A stretch of 64,000 nt of DNA from JANQOH01 sp965200095. Its GTDB lineage: Bacteria; Pseudomonadota; Alphaproteobacteria; UBA7887. Below the pieces are notes generated by a model. That model saw only the letters and a list, made by a program, of their open reading frames with translations. It was not told the origin of the DNA and searched no databases. The stretch spans positions 3,162,001-3,226,000 of the forward strand of contig OZ241350.1 in NCBI GenBank assembly GCA_965200095.1, written 5' to 3'. Positions 35,259 through 47,069 of the stretch are shown in pieces; the stretch's first letter is position 1, and every line of letters begins with the position of its first letter. Both the position numbers and the translations under genes were made by a program.

Positions 35259-36940
35259 CGCTCCTCCGCGGGGCCGCGCCCCGATCCCGGGGGCCGGTCC
35301 CGATCATTGTCCCCGCCGTCCCTGTCGCTCTGGTCGTTCCCGCCGTCCTGCTCGTCGCCGTCGCCGGCGGGCGGCGCGGCCGTTTCCGCCTCTGCGCCGG
35401 GATCGGGCTCGTCGGGGAACCAGTGCCGGCGCGCCGCCATGACGACCGCGCCCGCTGTCTCCTCGTCGAGCGCGCCCTCGCCGACGATTTCGATCAATTC
35501 GTCGCTGGCCAGGTCGGCGAGGTCGTCGAGCGTCTTCACCCCGTTTTCGCCGAGCGCGACATGCATCGCCGGGGTGAGCGCCTCGTGGACTTCCGTCACG
35601 CCGTCCTCCACGCCGAGCTCGACGCGCCGCCGCGCGTGTTCCTCGTCGCGCTTGACCAGATAGTCCCGCGCCCGCGCGCGCAGTTCGTCGGCCAGCCCTT
35701 CCTCGTCGAACCCTTCGATCCCGGTGAGTTCCTCCACCGGCATGAAGGCGACCGACTCGACATCGGTGAAGCCTTCCGTCACCAGCAGATGCGCGATGAC
35801 ATCGTCGACATTGAGCGCTTCCATGAACAATCCCGACGCCGCGCGCAGCTCCTCGTTGCGACGCTCCGACTCCTGGCCTTCCGTCATGATGTCGATGGCC
35901 CAGCCGGTGAGCTGCGACGCGAGCCGGACGTTCTGGCCGCGCCGCCCGATGGCGAGGCTCAATTGATCGTCGGGGACCACGACCTCGATGCGGTGCGCTT
36001 CCTCGTCCAGAACCACCTTGGTGACCTCCGCCGGCGCCAGGGCGTTGACGATGAACGTGGCGGGGTCGGCGTTCCACTGGATGATGTCGATCTTCTCGTC
36101 CTGGAGTTCGCCGACCACCGCCCGCACGCGGCTTCCCCTCATGCCGACGCAGGCGCCCACGGGGTCGATGCTCGAATCGTTCGACAGGACCGCGATCTTC
36201 GCCCGGCTTCCCGGGTCGCGCGCCACGGCGCGGATCTCGATGATGCCGTCGTAGACCTCCGGCACTTCCTGGCGGAACAATTTGGCCATGAATTCCGGCC
36301 GCGAGCGCGAAAGGAATATCTGCGGCCCGCGCAGTTCGCGCCGGACCTCGTAGATCAGGGCGCGCAGACGGTCGCCGTCGCGGAAGCGCTCGCGCGGCAG
36401 CGACTCGTCGCGGCGCATCACGCCTTCGGCGCGGCCGAGATCGACGATGACGCCGCCATGGTCGTCGCGTTTGACCAGGCCGTTGACGACCTCGCCCACC
36501 CGGTCCTTGTATTCCTCGAATTGCCGGTCGCGCTCGGCGTCCCGCACGCGCTGCACGATGACCTGCTTGGCCGCCTGCGCCGCCAGCCTGCCGATTTCGT
36601 CGATGTCGAACGGCGGCAGAGGCTCCGTCAGCTCGTCCCCCACGCCGAGCGCCGCGTCATGGGACTGCGCTTCGGCAAGCGCGATCTCGATCGCCTCGTT
36701 CTCCGTCTCCTCGACCACCTGACGAACCCGGATGAGGCGGATCTCCCCCGACCGCGGCTCGACGGTCGCGCGGATGTCGCGTTCCTGGCCGTATTTGCGC
36801 CGCGCCGCGGTCTGGATTGCCTGCTCCAGCGCCTCGATCACGATCTCCCTGTCGATGGACTTGTCGCGCGCGACCGAGTCCGCAATCTGAATCAACTCCG
36901 GCCGGGTCACGCTCTGGATTTCGCCGCTCGGCATGGTCAT
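35255..36940 (-). CDS. nusA: Transcription termination/antitermination factor NusA
   Basis: NusA modulates RNA polymerase pausing, termination and rRNA antitermination. The 561-residue product has the N-terminal polymerase-binding domain (1-125, RPELIQIADSVARDKSID), an S1 domain, and two KH domains with VGACVGMRGSRVRAVVGEL and VVPDDQLSLAIGRRGQNVRL. It then has two acidic C-terminal repeats (around 360-500) and a Gly/Asp-rich tail. ATG 36940 overlaps the rimP stop; a second ATG at 36934 has a better-spaced AGGAAGG site and is possible. Either start changes only two residues. Confidence 0.97.
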   Translation of the reverse strand: MTMPSGEIQSVTRPELIQIADSVARDKSIDREIVIEALEQAIQTAARRKYGQERDIRATVEPRSGEIRLIRVRQVVEETENEAIEIALAEAQSHDAALGVGDELTEPLPPFDIDEIGRLAAQAAKQVIVQRVRDAERDRQFEEYKDRVGEVVNGLVKRDDHGGVIVDLGRAEGVMRRDESLPRERFRDGDRLRALIYEVRRELRGPQIFLSRSRPEFMAKLFRQEVPEVYDGIIEIRAVARDPGSRAKIAVLSNDSSIDPVGACVGMRGSRVRAVVGELQDEKIDIIQWNADPATFIVNALAPAEVTKVVLDEEAHRIEVVVPDDQLSLAIGRRGQNVRLASQLTGWAIDIMTEGQESERRNEELRAASGLFMEALNVDDVIAHLLVTEGFTDVESVAFMPVEELTGIEGFDEEGLADELRARARDYLVKRDEEHARRRVELGVEDGVTEVHEALTPAMHVALGENGVKTLDDLADLASDELIEIVGEGALDEETAGAVVMAARRHWFPDEPDPGAEAETAAPPAGDGDEQDGGNDQSDRDGGDNDRDRPPGSGRGPAEER

Positions 36941-37461
36941 CCCTTCCTGCCCGCCGCATTCGCGGCCGGGACGAGCCGCGCCGCGCGGATCGCCGCGAAG
37001 GGCACGCAGACCTCGCCGTCGCCGCCGAGTTCGATGCGCACCGTCCGGTCGGCGTAACCGATCAGCCGCCCGCGGAAGCGACGGCACCCCCCCACCGGCT
37101 CCACGGTCTCCAACTTCGCCTCCCGGCCCGCAAAGCGCTCGAAATCCGCCGCGCGCACCAGCGGGCGGTCGAACCCCGGCGAACTGACCTCGAGATTGTA
37201 AGACCCGGCGACGGGGTCGGCCACATCGAGCGCCGCCGACACGGCATGGCTGATCCGCGCGCAGTCGTCCACCGTTACCGGGGCGCCGTCGGCGCGCTCG
37301 ACCATCACCTGCAAGACAGGCGCGCGCGCCTGCGACAGGCGAACCCGGACCACGGCGCAGCCCATGGATTCGACCGTCGGCGCAATCAGTTCCTCTATGG
37401 CGGTGTCGTTCTCTCGATCCAAGCGCGAGACCCCGAAAACAGAAAAGGCCGCGAGGCTCAC
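36937..37461 (-). CDS. rimP: Ribosome maturation factor RimP
   Basis: RimP assists 30S assembly. The product shows the two-part family pattern: IEELIAPTVESMGCAVVRVR, VTVDDCARISHAVSAALDVA and SYNLEVSSPGFDRPLVRAADFERFAG, quoted here in short segments, then a C-terminal SH3-like domain (GRLIGYADRTVRIEL). No ATG precedes the conserved part. GTG 37461, 18 bases after the trmB stop, is the best start and gives 174 residues, while GTG 37512 is an alternative. Neither has a strong Shine-Dalgarno. The stop overlaps nusA, the usual neighbour. Confidence 0.9.
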   Translation of the reverse strand: MSLAAFSVFGVSRLDRENDTAIEELIAPTVESMGCAVVRVRLSQARAPVLQVMVERADGAPVTVDDCARISHAVSAALDVADPVAGSYNLEVSSPGFDRPLVRAADFERFAGREAKLETVEPVGGCRRFRGRLIGYADRTVRIELGGDGEVCVPFAAIRAARLVPAANAAGRKG

Positions 37462-37480
37462 GGTCCGGACGGAGCGCCGG

Positions 37481-38251
37481 TCAAGGCCGCGCGGCGCGTT
37501 GACCGGCGCCACTATACGCGAGTCCGCCGCCGCCGCAAGAAGAGAGAACGCCTTCCCGCGCGCCGGACCGCGGCGGCCCTTCGCGGCGCGCGAAACGCAG
37601 ATAGACGCAGGCGCGCCCGGCCGCGCGCGCCTTGCGCTCGTAACGGGTTTCCGGCCAGTCCGGCGGGCGCCGCCGCCAGTCGTCCGCCTCGCGCGCAAGC
37701 CACGCAAAAGCCCGGTGCGCGAGAAGCCGCGCGAGCATCCAGCGGCGCAGCCCCGCATGGTCCGTGGCCAGCCGCAGTTCCGCCCCGGGCGCCATCGTGC
37801 GCGCCAGGTCGTCCAGAAATTCCGTGGCCATCAGCCGCCGCTTGCGGTGCCGCGCCTTGGGCCAGGGGTCGGGGAACAGCACGAATACGCGCTCCAGACA
37901 GCGGTCGGGAAGCGCCGCCACGAGCCGCCGCGCATCGTCGGGGAAGACGCGCACATTCGCCAGTCCCTCCGCCTCCGTCTTCGCCAGCAGCGCGGCGACC
38001 CCGTCGATGAACGCCTCGCAGCCGATGAACGCCGTGTCGCGCCGGCGCGCCGCGTGCCACGCCAGGTGTTCGCCCGCGCCGAAGCCGATCTCCAGCCACA
38101 GCGGCGCCGTCGCCGCGAACCCGAACGCAGCCCGCGGGTCGCCCATCCGCCCGGTTTCGGGGACATCGATGCGCAGCCGGGGCAGCAGCGTTCCGAGAAG
38201 CGCGCGGCGGCGCGGCGCGAGTCGCCGCCGCCGGCGGCGTCCGTAGAGCAC
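37481..38251 (-). CDS. trmB: tRNA (guanine-N7-)-methyltransferase TrmB
   Basis: TrmB methylates G46 in the tRNA variable loop. The product (256 residues from GTG 38251) begins LYGRRRRRRLAPRRRALL after the start, the expected basic N-terminus, and has the SAM motif LEIGFGAGEHLAWHA, NVRVFPDDARRLV, and the TrmB signature FVLFPDPWPKARHRKRRL. The C-terminal LATDHAGL and DWPETRYERKA also match. The GTG lies 14 bases after the metK stop. An in-frame ATG (before GDPRAAFGF) would remove conserved residues. Confidence 0.93.
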   Translation of the reverse strand: MLYGRRRRRRLAPRRRALLGTLLPRLRIDVPETGRMGDPRAAFGFAATAPLWLEIGFGAGEHLAWHAARRRDTAFIGCEAFIDGVAALLAKTEAEGLANVRVFPDDARRLVAALPDRCLERVFVLFPDPWPKARHRKRRLMATEFLDDLARTMAPGAELRLATDHAGLRRWMLARLLAHRAFAWLAREADDWRRRPPDWPETRYERKARAAGRACVYLRFARREGPPRSGAREGVLSSCGGGGLAYSGAGQRAARP

Positions 38252-38265
38252 GACCGTCGCCGCGG

Positions 38266-39435
38266 TCAGCCGCAGGCGTCGCGCAGCGCCTCCGCAAGGT
38301 CGGTGCGTTCCCAGGAAAAGCCGCCGTCGGCGTCGGGCTCGCGACCGAAATGACCGTAGGCCGCGGTGCGCGCGTAGATCGGGCGCACCAGGCCGAGGCG
38401 CTCGCGGATGCCCCGCGGCGACAGGTCTATCGCCTCGCGCAGCACGGCGCCGAGACGCGCGTCGTCGACCCGGCCGCTGCCGTGGGTATTCACATATACG
38501 GAAAGCGGCTCCGAGACGCCGATGGCGTAGGCGAGCTGAAGGGTGCAGCGGTCCGCGAGTCCCGCCGCCACCGCGTTCTTGGCCAAGTATCGCGCGGCGT
38601 AGGCCGCCGACCGGTCCACCTTGCTGGGGTCCTTGCCGGAAAACGCGCCGCCGCCGTGGGGCGCCGCGCCGCCATAGGTATCGACCACGATCTTGCGTCC
38701 CGTGAGGCCGGCGTCGCCCACCGGCCCGCCGGTGACGAACCGCCCGGTCGGGTTTACGTAGAACCCGGATTCGGGGCACATCCAGCCGTCGGGCAGGACC
38801 GCCGTGACGTGCGGGCGCACCATTTCGCGCACCGTCTTCTGGTCCAGCGCCTCGTCGTGCTGGGTCGAGACCACCACCGAGGCCGCGCCCACGGGGCGAC
38901 CGCCGGCGTAGCGCAAGGTCACCTGGCTCTTCGCGTCCGGGCCGAGGCCGGGCGCAGCGCCCGACCGGCGGGCGCCCGCGAGCGAACGCAGGATCTCGTG
39001 GCTGAAATGGATCGGCGCCGGCATCAACGCTTCGGTTTCGCGGCAGGCGTAGCCGAACATGATCCCCTGGTCCCCGGCGCCGAGGTCCTTGTCGCCGGAA
39101 CCGTCCACCCCGCGCGCGATGTCGGCGGACTGGCGGTGCAGACGCACATCGACCCGCGCCGTCTTCCAGTGAAAACCCTCCTGTTCGTAGCCGATGTCGC
39201 GCATCGCGGCGCGCGCGATGTCCTCGACGGCGGCGGGAGTCAGGTCGGGGCCGCGGGTTTCGCCGGCGATCACGACGAGATCGGTCGTGGCCAGCGTCTC
39301 GCAGGCGACCCGCGCGTCGGGGTCTTCTTCCGCCAGGAAGGCGTCCACCACCGCGTCCGAAATGCGGTCGCACACCTTGTCGGGGTGCCCTTCGGAAACG
39401 GATTCGCTGGTGAAGAGATAGTCGGCGTGCGGCAT
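38266..39435 (-). CDS. metK: S-adenosylmethionine synthase
   Basis: MetK makes SAM from methionine and ATP. The 389-residue protein starts MPHADYLFTSESVSEGHPDK, where GHPDKVCDRISD is the methionine/phosphate-binding loop, and has GAGDQGIMFGYACRETEALM and GGGAFSGKDPSKVDRS, the two family signatures. ATG 39435 is chosen because it sits just before the conserved start; a longer frame to 39516 adds low-complexity residues. The 87-bp upstream gap shows no riboswitch I can recognise. The order metK-trmB-rimP suggests it can head the downstream operon. Confidence 0.97.
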   Translation of the reverse strand: MPHADYLFTSESVSEGHPDKVCDRISDAVVDAFLAEEDPDARVACETLATTDLVVIAGETRGPDLTPAAVEDIARAAMRDIGYEQEGFHWKTARVDVRLHRQSADIARGVDGSGDKDLGAGDQGIMFGYACRETEALMPAPIHFSHEILRSLAGARRSGAAPGLGPDAKSQVTLRYAGGRPVGAASVVVSTQHDEALDQKTVREMVRPHVTAVLPDGWMCPESGFYVNPTGRFVTGGPVGDAGLTGRKIVVDTYGGAAPHGGGAFSGKDPSKVDRSAAYAARYLAKNAVAAGLADRCTLQLAYAIGVSEPLSVYVNTHGSGRVDDARLGAVLREAIDLSPRGIRERLGLVRPIYARTAAYGHFGREPDADGGFSWERTDLAEALRDACG

Positions 39436-39522
39436 CGGCCCTCTCCCGCGGCAACGGCCTCGCGCGACCCGGGCGCGACGGGGCGATTGAATAGCACCCG
39501 CGCCGGGGCCGTCCAACCGGAG

Positions 39523-41186
39523 TCAGGCCGTCCGGCGGGTTTCCTCCGCCGCCCAGGGCGGCGGCGCGAAATAGGGCGGGAACGGCCCGACCGACGCCAT
39601 GTCCACCTCGACCAGCGACGGGCCGTCGACCTCCAGCGCCGCGCCGACGCACGCGCCGAACTCGTCGGCGCGGGCCACCTTCGACCAGGGCAGCCCGGCG
39701 AGACCGGCGAGGCGTTGCAGGTCGGGGCCGGCAAGGTCGGCGTAATGGTGACGGCCGTCGTACATGCGGTCCTGTATCTGCTTGATGACGCCGTAGCCCC
39801 CGTCGTTCATCACCACCACCGCCACGCGCGCCCGCTCCTGCGCCAGCGTCCAGAGTTCGGCGAGACTGAGCCAGAAGCCGCCGTCGCCGGTCATCGCCAC
39901 CACCTTGCGTCCGCCGCCGCCCAGCGCCGCGCCGATCGCCAGCGGCAGACCGGGACCGATGGCGGCGCTCGCGGGATAGACGCTGTCGCGCTCGCCGTAG
40001 ACGGGGAAGATGCGGTTCGCCCAGGTCGTATGGTTGAGGGTGATGTCGCGGACGAATATGCCGTCGCGCGGGAGGACATCGCGCAACTGGCGCGGCCAGT
40101 CGGCATAGACTCCGAGGGTTTTGCGATAGGCCTCGGTCGCCGTCCGCCGCGCGTCTGCGAGGTCCGCCGCCAGCGCCGGGTCGAGGCGCGAACCGTCGAG
40201 GCGGTCGGCGAGGCCGTGCAGCGTCAGCGCACAGTCTCCGCACACGAAGAGTTCGTTGTCGCAGGCGCGGCCGTCCGCCGCCGGGTCGATGTCGATCTGG
40301 ATGCGCCGCGCCGGCAGGCGGACCGACTGGTCGCGGGTCTCCTGGCCGCGCAGCCGCGAACCGGCGACGATCATCAGGTCGAGACTGTCGTAGAAGGCCT
40401 CGATTTCCGGGGTCCCGTTGAGCGCGCCGAGGGTCATCGGGTGGTCTTCCGGCAGCACGCCGCGGCCTTTCCAGCTGGTCACGACGGGGACGCCGAGGCC
40501 GGCGAGGCGCTCAACGGCCGCCGCCGCCCCGCGCGCGCCGCTGCCCAGCCACAGGATGGGGCGCCGGGCCGAGGCGACCGCCGCCGCCAGGGCGTCGAGC
40601 GCCGCCGGCGCCGGCGGGGTCGGCGGCGGCACGGGCAGGCTCAGCGTATCGAGAGTCGCCGGCCTCGGGATGCGAGCGCGCTGGATGTCGATGGGGATCT
40701 CGACGCTCACCGGCCCCGTCGGCGGCGTCAGCGCGACCGCCGCGGCGCGGGTGAGCGCGCCGAGCGCGGTTTCGGGCGACCGCACGCGCCAGGCGGCTTT
40801 CGACACCGAATCGAGCATGTCGAGCTGTTGCGGGACATCGTGCACCGCGCCTTGCTCGCGGTCGATGTTGGCGGTAGCGGTCTGGCCGGTGATGTGCAGC
40901 AGGGGCGTGCCGGAAAAGCGCGCCTCCACGAGCGCCCCGGCGGCGTTCGCCGCCCCCGGGCCGGTGCTGGTGACGAGCGCCGAAAGGCGGCCCGAGACCC
41001 GCGCGTGAGCGTCGGCCATATGTCCGGCGCCGGCCTCGCCGCGAGCGGCGACGAAACGCACGGCGTTGCCGCGCGCGATGGCGTCGAGAATCGGCAGGTT
41101 GTGGATCGACACCACGCCGTAGGCGGCATCGACGCCGCTCGCCTGGAGGAACGCAGCGACGATCTCGCCGACGGTCGCGTGTTCGG

Positions 41187-41190
<4 letters not shown>
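39523..41190 (-). CDS. Thiamine-pyrophosphate-dependent enzyme, acetolactate synthase-like
   Basis: A 555-residue three-domain TPP enzyme. The pyrimidine domain carries the catalytic Glu in ARGEAGAGHMADAHAR (E52), a central FAD/NAD-type domain follows (about 190-330), and the PP domain has GDGGFWLSLAELWTLAQE with the NDGGYG metal-binding motif. The family includes acetolactate synthase, benzoylformate decarboxylase and sulfoacetaldehyde acetyltransferase. The absence of a small regulatory subunit and the neighbouring oligopeptide transporter make a standard valine-pathway role doubtful. It overlaps the yejF stop (ATGA), so it is coupled to the transporter genes. Confidence 0.88.
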
Positions 41191-42854
<1,664 letters not shown>

Positions 42855-42860
42855 GGCGCG

Positions 42861-43940
42861 TTACGACGTCGCCTTGCGCGGGTCGAAAGCGTCGCGCACC
42901 GCCTCGCCGATGAACACCAGCAGCGACAGCATGACGGCGAGGGCGAAAAACCCGGTGAACCCGAGCCAGGGCGCCTGCAGGTTGTTCTTGCCCTGGTTCA
43001 GCAACTCGCCGAGCGACGGCGAACCCGGCGGCAGTCCGAAACCGAGAAAGTCGAGCGAGGTGAGCACCGTGACCGAGCCGGTGAGGATGAAGGGAAGGAA
43101 AGTCAGCGTCGCCACCATGGCGTTGGGGAGGATGTGACGGAACATGACGCCGGCGTCGCTCACCCCCAGGGCGCGCGCGGCGCGCACGAATTCGAAATTG
43201 CGGGCGCGCAGGAACTCGGCGCGCACCACGCCCACCAGCGCCATCCAGCTGAACAGCAGCATGAGGCCGAGAAGCCACCAGAAATTCGGCTCGACGATGC
43301 TCGCCAGGATGATCAGCAGATAGAGGATCGGCAGCCCCGCCCAGACCTCGATTATCCGCTGGAACACGAGGTCCACCCAGCCGCCGAAATAGCCCTGGAC
43401 GGCGCCGGCGGCGACGCCGATCGCCGAACTCAGCGCCGTCAGCGCCAGGCCGAACAGCACCGATATGCGGAATCCGTAAATCAACCGCGCCGCGACATCG
43501 CGCGCCTGGTCGTCGGTGCCCAGCCAGTGGCGGGCCGAAGGCGGCGCCGGCGAGGGGACATCCAGCCCGGTGTCGACGGTGTCGTAGCGGAAGGGGATCG
43601 CCGGCCAGAGGATCCAGCCGCCCGATTCTTCGATCAAACCGCGCACCCAGGGGTCGCGATAGTCGGCCTCGGTTTCGAAATCGCCGCCGAACTCGGTCTC
43701 CGCATATGTCGCGAACACCGGCGTGAACCACTCGCCGCCATGGGAGACGAGAAGCGGCTTGTCGTTGGCGATGAACTCGGCCGGCAGGCTTGCCGCGAAG
43801 ATCGCGAGGAACAGCCACAGGCTCCAGTAGCCGCGCCGGTTGCGGCGGAAATTCGCGAGGCGCCGCAGGCCGAGCCGGGACACCCGCAGACCCAGGACGC
43901 GCTCGTCCGGCCGCGGCGGCGCCAGGGCGCGCTCGGCCAC
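42861..43940 (-). CDS. yejE: Oligopeptide ABC transporter permease (YejE-like)
   Basis: A 359-residue inner-membrane permease. The N-terminal region has one membrane segment (SLWLFLAIFAASLPAEFI), then a large periplasmic insert with HWLGTDDQARDVAARLIYGF, then five more helices and the EAA-type loop EFVRAARALGVSDAGVMFRHILPN that contacts YejF. The start is GTG 43940 with a very good ribosome-binding site (GGGAGG, eight bases upstream), two bases after the yejB stop. This is better than the long upstream open frame, which is a shadow of yejB. Confidence 0.93.
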   Translation of the reverse strand: MAERALAPPRPDERVLGLRVSRLGLRRLANFRRNRRGYWSLWLFLAIFAASLPAEFIANDKPLLVSHGGEWFTPVFATYAETEFGGDFETEADYRDPWVRGLIEESGGWILWPAIPFRYDTVDTGLDVPSPAPPSARHWLGTDDQARDVAARLIYGFRISVLFGLALTALSSAIGVAAGAVQGYFGGWVDLVFQRIIEVWAGLPILYLLIILASIVEPNFWWLLGLMLLFSWMALVGVVRAEFLRARNFEFVRAARALGVSDAGVMFRHILPNAMVATLTFLPFILTGSVTVLTSLDFLGFGLPPGSPSLGELLNQGKNNLQAPWLGFTGFFALAVMLSLLVFIGEAVRDAFDPRKATS

Positions 43941-43942
43941 GC

Positions 43943-45061
43943 TCAGACCTCCCGGCTTTCGAAGTCGATGCGCGGGTCGACGACCGTATAGGCGAGGTCG
44001 CCGATGAGCTGCATGACGAGACCGAGGAGTGTGAAGAAATAGAGCGACGCGAACATCACCGGATAATCGCGCCCCAGCGCCGCCTCGAAGCCCAGCAGCC
44101 CCAGACCGTCGAGCGAGAAGATGATTTCGGTCAGCAGCGCGCCGGTGAACAGAATGCCCACGAAGGCGCCCGGGAAGCCGGCGATGACGATCAACATCGC
44201 GTTGCGGAAGACATGGCCGTAGAGCACCCGCCTCTCGGCGAGCCCCTTGGCGCGGGCGGTCATGACGTATTGCTTGTTGATCTCCTCCAGGAACGAATTC
44301 TTGGTGAGCAGGGTGAGCCCGGCGAAGCCGCCGATGACCATCGACAGGACGGGCAGCGCCAGGTGCCAGAAATAATCCGCCGCCTGCCCCGCCCAGCCGA
44401 GCTCGTCCGCGCCCGGCGACGCCAGCCCGCGCAACGGAAACCAGTCGAAATAGCGCCCGCCGGCGAACAGCACGATGAGCAGAATGGCGAACAGGAAACC
44501 GGGGATCGCGTTGCCGACGATCACCGCGCCCGACGTCCATACGTCGAACCGGCTGCCGTCGCGCACCGCCTTGGCGACGCCGAGCGGGATCGAAATCAGA
44601 TAGATCAGCAGGGTCGTCCACAGGCCCAGCGAGATGGAGACCGGCATTTTCGACAGCACGAGGTCGACCACGCGCTCATCGCGGAAGAAACTCTCCCCGA
44701 AGTCGAAGCGGATGTAGTTCCACATCATCGACAGGAAGCGCTCATGCGCCGGCTTGTCGAAGCCGAACTGGCGCTCGAGGTCCTTCAGCAATTCGGGGTC
44801 GAGGCCGCGGGCGCCGCGGTATTTGCCGCCGCCGGCGTCGCCGCTTCCGGCCGCCTGTCCGTCCGGAGCTGCGCCGGGCGCGGTTTCGCCGCCGCCGCCG
44901 GAAACCCGCGCAGTTGCGTCCACGGCAACGCCCTGCATGGTGGCGATGAGCTGTTCGACGGGGCCGCCCGGCGCCGCCTGGATGACGATGAAATTGATCG
45001 TCATGATCCCGAACAGGGTCGGGACGATGAGGAGCAGCCGGCGGAGGATGTAGGCGGTCAT
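43943..45061 (-). CDS. yejB: Oligopeptide ABC transporter permease (YejB-like)
   Basis: A 372-residue permease of the DppB/OppB type, starting MTAYILRRLLLIVPTLFGIM, the standard first helix, then FIVIQAAPGGPVEQL. A long Gly-rich loop (about 40-95) is typical of YejB, and the remaining helices carry the EAA-like loop YVMTARAKGLAERRVLYGHVF. It forms the membrane channel together with YejE. It is followed by yejE and preceded by the binding protein, with 27 bp between. Confidence 0.94.
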   Translation of the reverse strand: MTAYILRRLLLIVPTLFGIMTINFIVIQAAPGGPVEQLIATMQGVAVDATARVSGGGGETAPGAAPDGQAAGSGDAGGGKYRGARGLDPELLKDLERQFGFDKPAHERFLSMMWNYIRFDFGESFFRDERVVDLVLSKMPVSISLGLWTTLLIYLISIPLGVAKAVRDGSRFDVWTSGAVIVGNAIPGFLFAILLIVLFAGGRYFDWFPLRGLASPGADELGWAGQAADYFWHLALPVLSMVIGGFAGLTLLTKNSFLEEINKQYVMTARAKGLAERRVLYGHVFRNAMLIVIAGFPGAFVGILFTGALLTEIIFSLDGLGLLGFEAALGRDYPVMFASLYFFTLLGLVMQLIGDLAYTVVDPRIDFESREV

Positions 45062-45088
45062 GCGCCCGGCGCCGGCGGCGGAGCCCGG

Positions 45089-46945
45089 TCAGCGCGCCGC
45101 GGCGGCGTCGACCCACCACGTCGCCGGAAAGCCCAGCCCGTAGCGCGGCGCCCGTTCGGGCCTCCCGAACTTGTTCCAGTATGCGAGGCGGAACGAGCGG
45201 ATGTGCCAATTCGGCACCAGGTAGTCGCCCCACAACAACAGGCGGTCGAGCGCCCGGGTCGCGGCGACGAGACCGTCGCGGCTCGGCGCCCGGATCACCA
45301 GATCGATCAGGTCGTCGATCGCCGGATCGGCGATGCCGGCGTAGTTCTGCGTGCCGGGGATGTCGGCCGCGGCGCTGCTCCACTGGTTGCGCTGTTCGTT
45401 GCCCGGGCTGAGCGACTGGCCGATCGACGCGACGATGACATCGAAGTCGAAATCCTCGACTCGCTTCTGATACTGCGCCGAATCGACCGTGCGCAGCCGC
45501 GCCGCCACCCCCAGCCGCTCCAGGTTCTGGATATAGGGGCCGATCACGCGCTCGAACGCCGGCGAAACGAGCAGGAATTCGATCTCCATCGGTTCGCCGC
45601 CGGGGCCGGCGAGCGCCCCGTCCCGCACCGTCCACCCGGCCTCCGCCAGAAGGTCGCGCGCGACGCGCAGGTTCCGGCGGATCGATCCCCCGTCGGTGCT
45701 CGGCGGGCGGTAAACTTCGGTGAACAGGCGCTGCGGCAGGCGGTCGCGGAAACAGTCGAGGATCTCGAGCTCCCGGCCTTGCGGCAGACCCGTCGCCGCG
45801 AGTTCCGTGTTCGAATAGAAACTCGCCGTGCGCGTGTATTGGCCATAGAACAGATTCGCGTTGGTCCATTCGAAATCGAAGGCCAGCGCGAGCGCCCGGC
45901 GCACCCGCGCGTCGGCGAAGCGCGCCTTGCGCGTGTTGAACCAGAACCCCTGCATTCCGGTGCCGATCTCGTGCGGGACCTGCTCGACGATTACGTCGCC
46001 GTCCGCGACCGCGGGGAAGTCGTATTGCGTCGCCCAGTCCTTCGAATTGTTCTCGACGCGAAAGTCGATTTCTCCCGCCTTGAACGCTTCGAGCGCGATG
46101 GTCGAGTCGCGGTAATAGTCGTAGCGGATACGGTCGAAATTATGCCGGCCGCGGTTCACGGCGAGGTCGCGGCCCCAATAGTCGGGCATGCGCTCGTAGG
46201 AAATGGAGCGCCCGGGGTCGAACCCGGCGATGCGGTAGGGGCCGCTGCCGAGCGGCGCTTCCAGGGTCGTCTCCTCGAAATCGCGCCCCGCCCAATAGTG
46301 CTCCGGCAACACCGTCAACTGCCCGACGATGAGCGGCAATTCGCGGTTGACCGTCCCGCCGAAGGCGAAGCGCACCGCGCGCGGCCCCGGCGCGGTCACC
46401 GACTCCACATCGGCGTAATACTGCCGGAAGAACGGGTGACCCCTGTCGCGGAGCGTCTCGAAGGTCCAGATGACATCGTCGGCGGTCACCGGTTCGCCGT
46501 CGTGCCAGCGCGCTTCGGGACGCAGCGTGAACTCCACCCATGACCGGTCGGCCGGCATGTCGATGCTTTCGACCAGCAGGCCGTATTCGGTGAACGGTTC
46601 GTCCGCCGAGGCGGTGAGCAGCGTGTCGTAGATCAGGCCCAGGCCGGTCGCGCCGACGCCCTTGAGGATGAACCCGTTCAGACTGTCGTAACTGCCGATC
46701 GCCGCCAGCGTCACGTCGCCGCCCTTCGCCGCGTTCGGATCCGCATAGTCGAAATGGGAGAAGTCCGGCCCGTATTCGATGTCGCCGTGCATCGACAGGG
46801 CATGGGCGCCGGTCACGCCGCTTTCCGCCGGCGCGCCGGCGCGCAACGCCTCCTGCGCGCAGACGAAACCGCTCGAACGCGGTTCCTCGGCGGTCGCGGC
46901 GGCTGCGAGGACAGCGGCGAACATGGCGGCGACAAGGCGGGTCAT
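45089..46945 (-). CDS. yejA: Oligopeptide ABC transporter substrate-binding protein (YejA-like)
   Basis: A 618-residue periplasmic protein of the SBP family 5. ATG 46945 gives a signal peptide, MTRLVAAMFAAVLAAAATA, cut before EEP. The mature part has HALSMHGDIEYGPDFSHFDY, FTLRPEARWHDGEPVTADD, GSGPYRIAGFDPGRSI and PNWHIRSFRLAYWNKFGRP, all typical of YejA. The ribosome-binding site CAGGAG is well placed. It is the first gene of the yejA-B-E-F-TPP enzyme cluster. The imported peptide or compound is unknown. Confidence 0.94.
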   Translation of the reverse strand: MTRLVAAMFAAVLAAAATAEEPRSSGFVCAQEALRAGAPAESGVTGAHALSMHGDIEYGPDFSHFDYADPNAAKGGDVTLAAIGSYDSLNGFILKGVGATGLGLIYDTLLTASADEPFTEYGLLVESIDMPADRSWVEFTLRPEARWHDGEPVTADDVIWTFETLRDRGHPFFRQYYADVESVTAPGPRAVRFAFGGTVNRELPLIVGQLTVLPEHYWAGRDFEETTLEAPLGSGPYRIAGFDPGRSISYERMPDYWGRDLAVNRGRHNFDRIRYDYYRDSTIALEAFKAGEIDFRVENNSKDWATQYDFPAVADGDVIVEQVPHEIGTGMQGFWFNTRKARFADARVRRALALAFDFEWTNANLFYGQYTRTASFYSNTELAATGLPQGRELEILDCFRDRLPQRLFTEVYRPPSTDGGSIRRNLRVARDLLAEAGWTVRDGALAGPGGEPMEIEFLLVSPAFERVIGPYIQNLERLGVAARLRTVDSAQYQKRVEDFDFDVIVASIGQSLSPGNEQRNQWSSAAADIPGTQNYAGIADPAIDDLIDLVIRAPSRDGLVAATRALDRLLLWGDYLVPNWHIRSFRLAYWNKFGRPERAPRYGLGFPATWWVDAAAAR

Positions 46946-47069
46946 GGCGGCACTCCTGCTTCCTGCGAGGCGCCGGCGCGCCGCCGGCTTCCGGAGTCTG
47001 GGCGCGCGGCCCCGCCGGTTCAAGACCGGGGCCGGGACGAGCCGGACACTCGTCCGTTATCCGTCTTCG

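Noticed and set aside
39436..39522. SAM-responsive riboswitch before metK
   Set aside because: The gap is only 87 bp and GC-rich, and I could not find a recognisable conserved core. It would need a covariance-model search.
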